Shown one piece after another: positions 24,398-31,846 of a stretch of DNA of 34,892 bases. The notes under the pieces are model-generated. The model was not told the origin of the DNA and ran no database searches. It was given only the letters and a program-made list of their open reading frames with translations. The position numbers were made by a program, and so were the translations under genes. The number at the start of each line of letters is the position of its first letter. The first letter of the stretch is position 1. Origin of the DNA: Planctomycetaceae bacterium (lineage in GTDB: Bacteria > Planctomycetota > Planctomycetia > Pirellulales > Pirellulaceae); assembly GCA_021298315.1 (NCBI GenBank), contig JAJTFC010000072.1, positions 1 to 34,892 of the forward strand. The letters are read 5' to 3'.

Positions 24398-26563
24398 TCA
24401 TCGCCTTGAAAACTCAAAAGCTCTCATCGAATAGGCCGGTACCATCACGTCCCATTCGAGCATCTCCTGCGGACTGATTTGAACGCTCTGCCAACCGGCT
24501 TGCTCTCCCATCTCGACTCGCGATTCTCGAACCTCGATGCGATCCCTAAGCCCCGTATAGTGCATCGGTATCTTAAGTTTTTCTTGCAACTCCTTGTCCG
24601 TCGGATTGAAGACCACCAACATCCCCGGCGTCTTGAGCTGTGGGTTGGCATGCAAGTACCAGTCGAGACTCATCGCATCAGGCCGACGTCCATGGATGAT
24701 GTCGCTCTCGAGGATATCCCGATGCCGCTTGTACCAGTCGACCTGCTGCTTGACCATCTGCTTGACCCGTTCGGTATCATAAAGCCTCGGGCCCCGATAA
24801 CAGGCCTGCACGCCAAGGGCCAAGTTCGATTGGAGCATATTTCGGTAATGGTCCATGTTTTGATCCAAGGGCTCTATCGTCGCCGCTGGGCCTCCCCCAT
24901 GGTACTCCGTCAGAGGTACAAACATCCAACCCATGCTGGGCGTCTTTTGCCATGTCCCATCATAGATGTTTTGCCGAGTGTGGATCGTCTGCTGCTCCCT
25001 GGGCAACGACCAATTGACTTCGCGATAGCCCATTCCCGTCTTGTTCGATCCAACCAAGAAATAATGGTCTGGTACATTCAAAAACAACCCCTCTGCTCGA
25101 CACCATCGATAGAAATCGGCAATCGTCTCCCACTGATTCCATCGGGAGTCTTGATAACCAAGATGTCCAGGGTGCTTGTCGCTATTGCAAGGATCTCCGG
25201 GATACGAACCATCATGCTCCAAAAGCGTAAAGCCACTGCTTCGATGGAACTCGTAGAGTCTTGCAAAGTAACCTTTGCCCCATTGGCTTTCTAAACATGG
25301 TGAGTTACCAAACGTCGGCTTTTGACCATCGCGCATCAGGACATCATCCTTGGCCCCCACCGAACGAGATGCCAAGAGCGAATAACTCCCAATCTCAATA
25401 TTCTTGGCTTTGGCCGCCTGAGCGAACCTCTGCGCTTTCTCCATCGTGGCAGGACTTGGGTTTTCCAAATTGAAACCGCTGCCAAAACTCAGGATCAGCA
25501 TCTCGAAGCCGACCTCGTGGCACTGATCGATGGCTCGCATTACCGAAGCATCATCCGATGCGATCAAATGCATCATCAGCGGATTCTCCGTAACCCACGG
25601 TGCAATGCAACGAAAGAGCTTGCGAACCGCAAGCCCACATCGTTCCCGATCGAACGTGTCGTGAACCAGTACCCACGAACGATACGAACTCCATTGCTTG
25701 CCCGACTCGATCACCTGCGCCGGCCCCAAATCCGGACCTACCTCAAGCAAACACGGTGTCTTCTTCTCGTAGTTGACCTGCGTGTGGTACTCCGGATCCG
25801 CAAGCCATCGATAGGAACGACGATTAGCCCCTTGGCTGGTCATCCCACCAAAAGCCATCTCGGTCTCGATGTGCAAATTCGGAGGGGTCAATCCGACACT
25901 CAGCGCATCGACCTCCGAGGTGTGCTCGACTGCCGCTAGCAAATCGCTCGCATAGCGATCGATCGTGATCGAACTGGTCGTAGGATTATCGACCGTGATC
26001 CATTTGCTATATGCCGGCAAGCCATCGTAGAGTTCGTAATGCACATCGACACGGACACTGGGCTCATCACTCTTTGTCGGCATTGCAAAACGCAAAACCA
26101 ATTCAATACCCTTGGGGGGCCAAGCCGTATCGGGGGCATGATGGCGGGTTGGTTTCCAGGCCATGCGCTGCTGGAGCGCAGGGCGAATCTCGTAACCTTG
26201 GAACTGCAGCGCACCAGGATCGCTCTTAAGCTTCGGGATCCAAGCCGGATCGAGGAACGCATAGTTCGGTTGGCCCGTTAAACCACCAACGGCATAGCTC
26301 TTGCCATCGATCTGAATCGAGGCCTCCGGCTTGACGCCTCGCAGAATCGATTGACCGTTGACCAAATCCCGAAATTCAACCGTCGCTGCATTGGGTGCCA
26401 AGACGATGCGCCGCTGGATCAATCCGTTGCTAAGGAGGATCTCTTTTCCTTCGGCGAGGACTTGCCCATGGGCTCGATAAGGTGTCGGATCGACTAACCA
26501 ATCTTGAGCATTAGCGCAAAGAGACAAAAGCCCAACGGCCACGAAACTTAAAAGATGTCGCAT
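24398..26563 (-). CDS. secreted glycoside-hydrolase-like protein (alpha-galactosidase type, clan uncertain)
   Basis: A 721-aa protein from ATG 26563. The frame is open 25 codons further, but that part overlaps the upstream gene, and the signal peptide LLSFVAVGLLSLCANAQ starts right after this ATG. An N-terminal beta-sandwich (about 20-310, ILLSNGLIQRRIVLAPNAATVEF; aligns in style with the GH36/GH97 N-domain) precedes a TIM-barrel part. That part has EMLILSFGSGFNLENP, IEIGSYSLLASRSVG, FTLLEHDGSYPGDPC (candidate catalytic Asp451) and LFLNVPDHYFLVGSNKTGMGY, and a small C-terminal beta domain follows. It probably cleaves an alpha-linked sugar outside the cytoplasm. Substrate and family number cannot be fixed by eye. 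Last gene of its operon, 16 bp after the previous stop. Confidence 0.72.
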   Translation of the reverse strand: MRHLLSFVAVGLLSLCANAQDWLVDPTPYRAHGQVLAEGKEILLSNGLIQRRIVLAPNAATVEFRDLVNGQSILRGVKPEASIQIDGKSYAVGGLTGQPNYAFLDPAWIPKLKSDPGALQFQGYEIRPALQQRMAWKPTRHHAPDTAWPPKGIELVLRFAMPTKSDEPSVRVDVHYELYDGLPAYSKWITVDNPTTSSITIDRYASDLLAAVEHTSEVDALSVGLTPPNLHIETEMAFGGMTSQGANRRSYRWLADPEYHTQVNYEKKTPCLLEVGPDLGPAQVIESGKQWSSYRSWVLVHDTFDRERCGLAVRKLFRCIAPWVTENPLMMHLIASDDASVMRAIDQCHEVGFEMLILSFGSGFNLENPSPATMEKAQRFAQAAKAKNIEIGSYSLLASRSVGAKDDVLMRDGQKPTFGNSPCLESQWGKGYFARLYEFHRSSGFTLLEHDGSYPGDPCNSDKHPGHLGYQDSRWNQWETIADFYRWCRAEGLFLNVPDHYFLVGSNKTGMGYREVNWSLPREQQTIHTRQNIYDGTWQKTPSMGWMFVPLTEYHGGGPAATIEPLDQNMDHYRNMLQSNLALGVQACYRGPRLYDTERVKQMVKQQVDWYKRHRDILESDIIHGRRPDAMSLDWYLHANPQLKTPGMLVVFNPTDKELQEKLKIPMHYTGLRDRIEVRESRVEMGEQAGWQSVQISPQEMLEWDVMVPAYSMRAFEFSRR

Positions 26564-26579
26564 CACTGACCAGATCGTT

Positions 26580-27257
26580 CTACTTAAAGGTTCCCGCTGC
26601 GCGGCGCGGAGGACTGACATTGGTCGTCCGGCCCACAATCTCCCTTAGTATACGCTGTTCTAGCTCCGTGTCGTTCTCCTGACGAATCCAGCCCAAAGTA
26701 ATCGGCTGCCCCGATAATCCCGGAGTGGCTCGAACCACCGACCCGTCATGCCTTGCAATCGCCGAACCTTCGGATGAATACTGCGAACGATCGACATCCT
26801 CGAGCTCCTTGATCACCTCGATGGCCACCGAGAAGCCTTGTTCGACCGGGATAACTCTCACAAAGCATGTGCGCCGGATGGTTTGGAAAGTGCTCTGCAT
26901 TCGCTGGTATCCAAACGCTGCGTCTTTACGCCAAGGTTCCAAAAAGGTCGCACCGATCTCGGGATAGGTTTCCATGCGACCTTCGAGCCAACCACTCGGG
27001 TCGCGACTGGCTCGCTGTTCGGATTTGATCTTAAAGTAATCCTCGACGGTATCGACGATTTGGTTCCAAAGAAACTCACTGTCGTTGACCCCGACAGTGA
27101 CCGGATTGGACAACTGCGTTTTCTTGTCCAAAGGGATCGATGGAATCAAGAAGCGTGCTTGTTGTAGGTATGAACATCCGACCGCACTTGGACTCAGCGC
27201 AAGGCCTGCGATCACAAAAAGTTGTTTAAAGAATTCCCGTCGATCCTGGAAACTCAC
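26580..27257 (-). CDS. lipoprotein of unknown function with Tat-like signal
   Basis: A 225-aa protein. The N-terminus has QDRREFFKQL (twin Arg6-Arg7, close to the Tat pattern), a hydrophobic stretch and the lipobox SAVGC with Cys28, so it is probably a Tat- or Sec-exported lipoprotein. The body has WNQIVDTVEDYFKIKSEQR and the basic segment RRTCFVRVIPVEQGFSVAIEVIKELED. That pattern fits a small periplasmic or outer-membrane-associated domain, but I do not recognise a named family. It overlaps the 94-aa gene by 4 bp (ATGA) and is followed by the glycoside hydrolase. Confidence 0.82.
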   Translation of the reverse strand: MSFQDRREFFKQLFVIAGLALSPSAVGCSYLQQARFLIPSIPLDKKTQLSNPVTVGVNDSEFLWNQIVDTVEDYFKIKSEQRASRDPSGWLEGRMETYPEIGATFLEPWRKDAAFGYQRMQSTFQTIRRTCFVRVIPVEQGFSVAIEVIKELEDVDRSQYSSEGSAIARHDGSVVRATPGLSGQPITLGWIRQENDTELEQRILREIVGRTTNVSPPRRAAGTFK

Positions 27258-27538
27258 GAAGGCTTTTCCTGCGAATTTTTAGGTTTAGCGATTCCGTCGG
27301 GGTTGAGCTCCTTGAGGGACTTGCCAAGCCTCTTTCTCGGAGCGCGGCTTGGGGTGCCCGAAGCCTCCGGCTTGACCTGCGAAGCTCCAAGGGCTTTGGC
27401 TATACTCGGATGATAAGGTTCATCCGAATCGACCGTGCCCAAGGTCTCTAAAGCATCGCTGACTCCAAGCAATACCGATTGCTTAACCCCTTGGCGTATC
27501 CAACCAAAAAATCCGTTGCTGGTCATAGGGTCAACCAT
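27254..27538 (-). CDS. small hypothetical protein (94 aa)
   Basis: The N-terminal half (NGFFGWIRQGVKQSVLLGVSDALETLGT) reads as an amphipathic helix of real protein; the C-terminal half is basic and Pro/Lys-rich and probably disordered. There is no signal peptide. Two ATGs are possible (27538 or 27526). It ends in a 4-bp ATGA overlap with the lipoprotein gene, which supports it being translated. Function unknown. Confidence 0.68.
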   Translation of the reverse strand: MVDPMTSNGFFGWIRQGVKQSVLLGVSDALETLGTVDSDEPYHPSIAKALGASQVKPEASGTPSRAPRKRLGKSLKELNPDGIAKPKNSQEKPS

Positions 27539-27671
27539 CCTGGTTGTTCGTGTGAAAACTCAACGATCGTTCGAGGCGGAAAATACCAAAGCTTCCAAAC
27601 CGACCGCCAGTCCAGAATCGCAGCCCTCAATCGCAGTCTGTAAATGCTCGGTGCTAGCAATTGCGGTGAGT

Positions 27672-28850
27672 TCAAAACAGGGTGGATTGGTACCACCAAT
27701 CGCTCCAAGACCAGCCAGGTGGAGGCATAAACGGGATCATGGTGTACCAAGGCTGATCGTCGAGCGATCGAGGCTTGACGGTCGTGGTGTTCTGGCCGTC
27801 CTGTATGGGATTGGCCTGCATGGGATTGTCCTGCATGGGTTTAAAAGCGGGATTCGGTGGCATTCTCGGAGGAGCACCGACCTTAGAGCCTCTGAAGTCT
27901 GCGGGGCTGGGGCTTGATGAGTTTGCCGGGTCAAAGCAAGCGTCGTACTGACGCTCGATCGAGTCGATCCAAGCGGCCGACTCAGCGGTTTGGTCTCCGG
28001 GTATCCAACGCGCCTCGGCATGGACGAGTCGATTGCGAGCCAACTGAAAATCTTCTTTGGCAACTGCGGCCATGCTCAAGTTATGCCAAGCGGCTCTATT
28101 CCAGGGGTGTACGTCTGCAGCCTCTTGCCACTCCCGTTCGGCTTGTTCCCACTGTCCAAGTCGAGCATAAGCGTTCCCTTTTCGCACACGCGACGAGCCG
28201 GGCATCAGCCATGGTAGATCGAGGGTCGCTTGGGTTGCCGCAGTTGTCGGAACGACCATTTCCCATGATCGTCTTGCGCTGGCCGAGAGAACTTTCATGT
28301 CCGGAGAGCCATGGTAAGCTAGATCGGGGTAATCGCCGACGGATCGTTGGGTGTCCATATAAATTGTGTTTTCTCCGAGTCGACTGCCGCTTTGCCCGTC
28401 GAAAACCGTCCAGCGGATACTGATCGACTCGTCGGGTTGTTTTTTCTTGAGCCACGAAAGCAGTCTGGGTTTTCTCGGTTCCTGGCGCGGTGCAAGATCG
28501 TGTTGGAGGATTTCGCCAGAGAGGATGTACTGGGCACCGGCCCGCTTGGCAGCGCCGAAGGAGGCCATTTCGCTCGGCTGGCCATCGTAGGAGACCAGTT
28601 GAATGCCGCTGATTTTCTCGAGTTGGTCAGGGTACAAGACCGCCAGTTGGGGAATGGTTTGCGGTCGTGTGGCAATCAAACTTTGATCAAGTTTTTCGGT
28701 GATGTCCGTGGGGCCACCGACGGGTGCGACGGCCACGACCAACGTCGATCCGCCTGTCAACTGAGGTTGTTTCCAAACGTGCATCGGAGCGCTCATGCGG
28801 CAACCACAGACCAGGAGCATTCCTGCCATCATCCATCCATAGCGAAGCAT
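27672..28850 (-). CDS. TPR-containing lipoprotein
   Basis: A 392-aa protein from ATG 28850, chosen because it gives the lipoprotein signal MLRYGWMMAGMLLVCGC (Cys17). The frame is open 29 codons more, with no signal-like sequence. After the lipobox, residues 35-230 resemble a secreted beta-rich domain (STLVVAVAPVGGPTDITEKLDQSL, AGAQYILSGEILQHDL) of the kind seen in CsgG-like or GNA1162-like envelope proteins; this is a weak resemblance. A tetratricopeptide pair follows (RKGNAYARLGQWEQAEREWQ, AAWHNLSMAAVAKEDFQLAR). The C-terminus is Pro/Trp-rich with a 15-bp tandem repeat (PMQDN, PMQAN, PIQDG). First gene of the operon; a 133-bp gap follows. Confidence 0.8.
   Translation of the reverse strand: MLRYGWMMAGMLLVCGCRMSAPMHVWKQPQLTGGSTLVVAVAPVGGPTDITEKLDQSLIATRPQTIPQLAVLYPDQLEKISGIQLVSYDGQPSEMASFGAAKRAGAQYILSGEILQHDLAPRQEPRKPRLLSWLKKKQPDESISIRWTVFDGQSGSRLGENTIYMDTQRSVGDYPDLAYHGSPDMKVLSASARRSWEMVVPTTAATQATLDLPWLMPGSSRVRKGNAYARLGQWEQAEREWQEAADVHPWNRAAWHNLSMAAVAKEDFQLARNRLVHAEARWIPGDQTAESAAWIDSIERQYDACFDPANSSSPSPADFRGSKVGAPPRMPPNPAFKPMQDNPMQANPIQDGQNTTTVKPRSLDDQPWYTMIPFMPPPGWSWSDWWYQSTLF
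27801..27845. repeat. 15-bp in-frame tandem repeat in the TPR lipoprotein
   Basis: Units CTGTATGGGATTGGC, CTGCATGGGATTGTC and a third starting CTGCATGGG lie in tandem. On the minus strand they encode P-M/I-Q-D/A-N/G units in the Pro-rich C-terminal tail. Confidence 0.75.
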
Positions 28851-29113
28851 AGGTGTTTCGATCCTGACGACTTGCAAGTTCCAATCCAGCCGATTTCGAA
28901 CGTGCCAACTACTACGAAACCGCATCGGATGGGTCAAGCAAGCTTAGGTAAGCTTGGAAAGATAGGGAGTCGAAGCCTTGGATCGATGGGTTTTGCGAAG
29001 AAAAATTTTTCGAGGACCGTTTTTTTGCTTGGGTTGGCACCATAATGTCAAGAACCCTCTAAGGGCGATTGCCAAGAGGCCCAATTCAGCGTCCGATTTC
29101 CGCGAGCAAGTAG

Positions 29114-30577
29114 ATGGTACGTCAAGAAGCCTCGAAAGTATTGCAAAGACTGTGCATGACTTGGGTGGGGCTGGTGTGCATGGGTGTTTGGTCCCGGGCT
29201 GATTTTGTGGTCTATCGTTTGCCTGGCACCGAAGCGACCGTGTTGCTCGAAGGGAAAACCAAGGGGATAGGCCAAGGCGTCTTTGAATACACCCATCCAT
29301 CGCTCGGTACGTTGACCTTCAGCCACCAATCCGCATTGATCATCAAAGCTCCGACGAAGACCGAAGAGTATCGGCGGTTGTTTGGCCAAGCCCGCCAATC
29401 GCAGAGCTTCGATGCTTATATCCAAGCGGCACGTTTTGCGATCCGCAGCGGAATGCTCGATGAGTTTCGAGAGTGCTGCAACGCCGCTTACAAAGTCCAA
29501 CCCGATCATCCGACCATCCAGCGACTGCTTGAAGCTCGAAAGAGGATCAAGCAACCGCTGGGGGATTGGGACAAGTGCGAAAAGGAGCTTCGTGAATCCG
29601 TCCCGCTGACGACAATGCAGATCGCACGCAGTGAACATTACCTGTTGCTCCATGACACCGGCACGAATAAAGTCGGACGACGTCGCCAGACCCGTTCCCA
29701 AACCCGCTTGGATCTACTCGAAAAAGTCTACGAATCGTACTTCATGAAATTTGCACTCGAAGGTGAGGTTTTAGAGACACCCAAAGAGCCGATGAAAGTG
29801 GTTCTCTTTGGCCAAGAGAAAGATTACGTCAGCTACACCCAACAACGCGACGCTGGGCTTATCGGAGCACTGGGGTATTGGTCGGCAGAGGACAATGTCG
29901 CTGTATTCTTTGACCAAGGAACCACCGAGCGCATGAAGGCCTTGGAAGATCACTCGAAAGAACTTCAAAGGAACAAGGTTCGGGCTCGCGGTACGCTTGA
30001 AGCCAAAGATGCAGCGTACCTTGCCAATACCGTCGATCTGCTCGTGAAACTCACGCGCGAAGAAGATGACATCGAAGTGGTGTCTCATGAAGCCACCCAT
30101 CAGTTGGCAGGCAACTCAGGGATCATGCCCAGAAACAAAGTCGCCTTGCGATGGGCTCACGAAGGGCTTGCAAGCTACTTCGAGACCTCCAACGATGCCG
30201 GCTGGGGAGGGATCGGTGCGGTCAACGAAGGCCGCCTCAAAAGCTACTACCGCGTCTCGTCCGATCCACGGCGAGCCGACATCGGATTGCTCGTGTGCGA
30301 TGGATTGTTCGATTTAGCCAGAAGCCAACAAGAAGAGGCGGAGGTCTATGGGCAAGCTTGGGGATTAACCCATTTCCTCATGGAACGACGCTTCGAGGAT
30401 CTCATCGGATACTATCGCAAGATATCTGCGATCGAATCGTCCAGGGGCCAAGTCACCCGTGGGGAATTGGTCAAACTCTTTGCCGAGTCGTTTGGCGACA
30501 TGAAAAAACTGCAGTCCCAATGGCACGCTTACATGCGTGAGCTCAAGACCGATTTGGACCGCGCTAAAGGTCATTGA
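29114..30577 (+). CDS. secreted DUF1570-type HExxH metalloprotease-like protein
   Basis: A 487-aa protein with an N-terminal hydrophobic segment (about 13-29) serving as signal peptide. Residues 80-170 hold TPR-like helices (FDAYIQAARFAIRSGMLDEFREC, AAYKVQPDHPTIQRLLEARK). The C-terminal domain is of the DUF1570 / peptidase-MA-like kind: a zinc motif HEATH at 325-329 within EVVSHEATHQLAGNSG, then Glu350 in RWAHEGLASYFE as the likely third ligand. This is a common planctomycete secreted family; a protease role is likely but not proven. The start is the first ATG. Its stop codon lies inside the first unit of the 9-bp tandem repeat. Confidence 0.9.
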   Translation: MVRQEASKVLQRLCMTWVGLVCMGVWSRADFVVYRLPGTEATVLLEGKTKGIGQGVFEYTHPSLGTLTFSHQSALIIKAPTKTEEYRRLFGQARQSQSFDAYIQAARFAIRSGMLDEFRECCNAAYKVQPDHPTIQRLLEARKRIKQPLGDWDKCEKELRESVPLTTMQIARSEHYLLLHDTGTNKVGRRRQTRSQTRLDLLEKVYESYFMKFALEGEVLETPKEPMKVVLFGQEKDYVSYTQQRDAGLIGALGYWSAEDNVAVFFDQGTTERMKALEDHSKELQRNKVRARGTLEAKDAAYLANTVDLLVKLTREEDDIEVVSHEATHQLAGNSGIMPRNKVALRWAHEGLASYFETSNDAGWGGIGAVNEGRLKSYYRVSSDPRRADIGLLVCDGLFDLARSQQEEAEVYGQAWGLTHFLMERRFEDLIGYYRKISAIESSRGQVTRGELVKLFAESFGDMKKLQSQWHAYMRELKTDLDRAKGH

Positions 30578-30683
30578 TCTGTCCGATCCGTCCGATCCGT
30601 CCGATCTGTCCGATCTGTCCGATCTGTCTGATCCGTCCGATCTGTCTGATCCGTCCGATCTGTCCGATCCGTCCGATCTGTCC
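30576..30683. repeat. 9-bp tandem repeat, 12 units
   Basis: Twelve successive units of GATCYGTCY (only the two Y positions vary between C and T) run from the stop codon of the DUF1570 gene to 3 bp before the stop of the convergent 80-aa gene; a thirteenth unit is half present (GATCAGCCT). A GATC site recurs every 9 bp. The array fills almost the whole convergent intergenic space. Confidence 0.96.
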
Positions 30684-30685
30684 GA

Positions 30686-30928
30686 TCAGCCTAAGCATTC
30701 CGACATGCGGGCTGCTTGGGGTGTCTCTGACCAATCCAGGGGGCGTAAGGCCGAGCGGACTTGCTGGAGTTGCTCGGGTACCGATAAGGCTTGGTCAACA
30801 AACAAAACGGCTTTGTCCCCGACTCGGACTAACCCTCCACGCACTCCAGACAACCACTCGCTACGGATCTCGATCCCTTCATCTTGGGCGATAGCTAGCA
30901 TTGTTTCGAGAGTTTCCAAGCTATTCAT
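30686..30928 (-). CDS. small conserved-looking protein (80 aa)
   Basis: From ATG 30928: the sequence starts MNSLETLETMLAIAQDEGI and has the core GGLVRVGDKAVLFVDQALSVPEQLQQV. The composition and the GG-L-x-x-x-G-x-x-x-LFVD pattern look like a small protein family that I recall from planctomycetes and Verrucomicrobia, without a function. The open frame continues upstream to 31243, but that part is Cys/Arg-rich noise and overlaps the histidine kinase. No signal peptide. Confidence 0.78.
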   Translation of the reverse strand: MNSLETLETMLAIAQDEGIEIRSEWLSGVRGGLVRVGDKAVLFVDQALSVPEQLQQVRSALRPLDWSETPQAARMSECLG

Positions 30929-31057
30929 GGTCGATAGTATCGGGGGTTTAATGAAAAGAGGTTCATCTCGGAACATTCTGAAGTCTTTCCTAACACAAAT
31001 GCACACTCCGAGGCAATCCTGTTGCATCCGGCAGGCTCTAGATCCGATACAGAATCT

Positions 31058-31846
31058 ATGGACCAAAGCAATACAAAACCATCGGTTGATAACGATCCAG
31101 AGCGTTGGATCGCTGAGCTTGAGCAGCGACTCGTGCAGTGCGAACGGCTTGCGAGTGTCGGTGAGCTGGCGAGCACCACGACGCATGAGTTTAACAACAT
31201 CCTCATGACGATTCTCAACTACGCCAAGCTTGGGCTGCGTCACAAGGATGATGCGACGCGGGAGAAGGCTCTAACGCGGATCCTCGATGCGGCCAATCGT
31301 GGGGCCAAGATCACGAGTTTGGTATTAGGCCTATCTCGATCGGGTTCGAGCACCAACGATCCGATCGATTTGGTTGCGATCGTCGAAGACGCTTTGGTGC
31401 TCTTGGAGAAGGAACTTCAAAAGTACCGGATCCACGTCGAAAAAGAGATTTCAAGCGTACCGATCATGCTTGGCTCTGCAGGCCAACTTCAGCGTCTCTT
31501 GCTCAATCTCATTACCAACGCCCGTCAAGCGATCAAAGAGAACGGAACGATCCGTGTTGTGGTCAAGCATGAGGCCAAGACCAATTCGGTGGTATTGACG
31601 ATTCGGGACAATGGCTCGGGGATACCCAAGGACGTTTTACCGAAGATATTCGATCGTTTCTTCACGACCAAGACCGGTCCGGACGCATCTGGTAAAGGTG
31701 GTACGGGCTTGGGGCTGACGGCATGCAAGCAGATCATCGACGATCATCGTGGTCGCATTCGAGTCGAGAGCACGGTCGGCAAAGGAACAGCCTTTACGAT
31801 CCGATTCCCGGTCGCCTCGGCTTCGAGAGCTACCCCTGCGGCTTAG
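31058..31846 (+). CDS. soluble sensor histidine kinase
   Basis: A 262-aa cytoplasmic kinase from ATG 31058; a TTG 12 codons earlier is possible. A short coiled-coil lead (WIAELEQRLVQCERLASVGEL) precedes the HisKA H-box THEFNNILMTILNYAKLG with phospho-acceptor His43. The ATPase domain has the N-box LLLNLITNARQAIKE, G1 DNGSGIP, F-box FDRFFTTK and G2 GKGGTGLGLTACK. There is no transmembrane or recognisable sensor domain, so the signal may come through a partner protein, as for NtrB-like kinases. No response regulator gene is adjacent. Its 3' end overlaps the convergent RND gene by 17 bp. Confidence 0.92.
   Translation: MDQSNTKPSVDNDPERWIAELEQRLVQCERLASVGELASTTTHEFNNILMTILNYAKLGLRHKDDATREKALTRILDAANRGAKITSLVLGLSRSGSSTNDPIDLVAIVEDALVLLEKELQKYRIHVEKEISSVPIMLGSAGQLQRLLLNLITNARQAIKENGTIRVVVKHEAKTNSVVLTIRDNGSGIPKDVLPKIFDRFFTTKTGPDASGKGGTGLGLTACKQIIDDHRGRIRVESTVGKGTAFTIRFPVASASRATPAA

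Noticed and set aside
29000..29011. GAAAAATTTTTC palindrome as terminator or operator
   Set aside because: It has no loop and no distinct U-tract after a stable stem; it could be a bent AT tract upstream of the DUF1570 gene, but the evidence is too thin to list.
30576..30683. CRISPR array
   Set aside because: The 9-bp units have no spacers and there are no cas genes; it is a simple tandem repeat.
30686..31243. 185-aa version of the small minus-strand gene
   Set aside because: The N-terminal 105 residues are Cys/Arg-rich, overlap the histidine kinase coding region, and lack a start signal; the ATG at 30928 fits better.
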